From contig JAKAGC010000292.1 of assembly GCA_021817755.1 (NCBI GenBank), positions 1-5,847 on the forward strand: 5,847 bases of DNA, written 5' to 3'. Numbering within the stretch: the stretch's first letter is position 1; each line of letters begins with the position of its first letter. The stretch comes from Acidobacteriota bacterium (GTDB taxonomy: Bacteria; Acidobacteriota; Aminicenantia; UBA2199). The position numbers and the translations under genes were made by a program. Positions 5,158 to 5,847 of the stretch are shown here, piece after piece. Below the pieces are notes generated by a model. That model had not been told where the DNA came from, did no database searches, and was given only the letters and a program-made list of their open reading frames with translations.

Positions 5158-5847
5158 ATGATTATCTGGCTTATGGAAAATTTTGATATACCGGGTCACC
5201 GGTTATTGGGATATGTAACGGTTCGGTCATTAGCTGCGATGTTAACCGCTTTTTTAATTGGAGTGATTTTCGGAAGACGATTTATCACCCTAATTTATCA
5301 ACTCAATTTTCGTGACAAAACCCGGGATTATGGTGATATCTCTCCTCGTAATAAAGATGGTACGCCTACAATGGGAGGAGTAATAATCTTTATTTCCTTT
5401 CTCTTTGCTGTATTGATGTGGGGAAGACTTGATAATTTCCAATTAAAAATAGTTTTATTGGCTGCTTTTTGGTTTACTGCCGTGGGTTTTTTCGATGATT
5501 ATCTAAAAAGCGTTAGGGGTTCGAGCGATGATGGAATGAGTCGGAGTGTGAAGCTTTTTTTTCAGGTATTATTCGGATTAATCTTATCTATATTGGTTCT
5601 TTCTCCTCATTCGACACCATTTCCCCAGAAATTGATTACTCAACTATTTGTCCCATTTTTTAAGAATCCTGTAATCGATTTATCGTACTTTTATTATGCA
5701 TTCATCGTTCTTGCTATTGTAGGGATTTCAAATTCGATTAACTTTGCTGATGGTATGGATGGTCTTGCTTCGGTACCGGTATCGTTTACTGCTCTTGTAT
5801 ATGCTGTTTTCGCTTATATTATCGGTAATGCTAAACAATCGCAATAT
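5158..5847 (+). CDS. mraY: Phospho-N-acetylmuramoyl-pentapeptide transferase MraY, N-terminal 230 residues (cut by window edge)
   Basis: MraY is the integral membrane enzyme that transfers phospho-MurNAc-pentapeptide from UDP to undecaprenyl phosphate, giving lipid I, the substrate of MurG. The visible 230 residues contain the family motifs. These are GTPTMGG (68-74), the catalytic aspartate pair in GFFDDYLKS (Asp113-Asp114, matching E. coli Asp115-Asp116) and NSINFADGMDGLA (192-204) with Asp198 and Asp201. Hydrophobic helices surround each. The third catalytic Asp and the His-rich loop lie past the window end, and the frame is open to the last base. The family's usual length is about 360 residues. 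It starts one base after the stop of the MurG-MurJ fusion gene, so the two are co-transcribed and probably translationally coupled. This order (MurG before MraY) differs from the classical dcw cluster. Confidence 0.96.
   Translation, partial: MIIWLMENFDIPGHRLLGYVTVRSLAAMLTAFLIGVIFGRRFITLIYQLNFRDKTRDYGDISPRNKDGTPTMGGVIIFISFLFAVLMWGRLDNFQLKIVLLAAFWFTAVGFFDDYLKSVRGSSDDGMSRSVKLFFQVLFGLILSILVLSPHSTPFPQKLITQLFVPFFKNPVIDLSYFYYAFIVLAIVGISNSINFADGMDGLASVPVSFTALVYAVFAYIIGNAKQSQY

Overview
The window is AT-rich chromosomal DNA from a Gram-negative-type bacterium. The solute-binding protein carries a lipoprotein signal, and the right-hand genes build peptidoglycan. The MraY sequence (the NSINFADGMDGLA and GNAKQSQY segments) and the relaxed lipobox suggest the FCB/Cloacimonadota/Marinimicrobia side of the tree, with spirochaetes as an alternative. 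This placement is a guess from sequence flavour. No rRNA, tRNA, CRISPR array, insertion sequence or other sign of mobile DNA was seen.

Left part (1-1189, minus strand): a metal-uptake ABC transporter operon read leftward. It runs from a very clear sigma70-type promoter (1224-1252) through a cluster A-I (ZnuA/TroA-type) substrate-binding lipoprotein with a three-His-plus-Asp metal site. Five bases later comes the start of its ABC ATPase, which is cut by the window edge. The permease is expected further left.

Middle (1190-1367): a divergent intergenic region with the leftward promoter, a small inverted repeat over its -10/start-site region, and a rightward extended -10 promoter only about 14 bases before the next start codon.

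Right part (1368-5847, plus strand): one uninterrupted 1262-residue reading frame encodes four modules in a row. They are a complete MurG glycosyltransferase (about 1-390), an FHA-like small beta domain (about 398-500), a 14-helix MurJ/MviN lipid II flippase-family domain (about 511-1025), and a cytoplasmic helical domain of about five HEAT-like repeats (about 1050-1262). One base after its stop codon begins mraY (cut by the right edge). The transcription unit therefore carries lipid I synthesis (MraY), lipid II synthesis (MurG) and lipid II flipping (MurJ), with the last two covalently joined.

The fusion is the standout feature. Its MurJ part lacks the Asp-Arg pair of transmembrane helix 8 that is needed in characterised MurJ proteins and has Lys in place of another key Arg. 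It is therefore either a mechanistically divergent flippase or a membrane scaffold that holds MurG.
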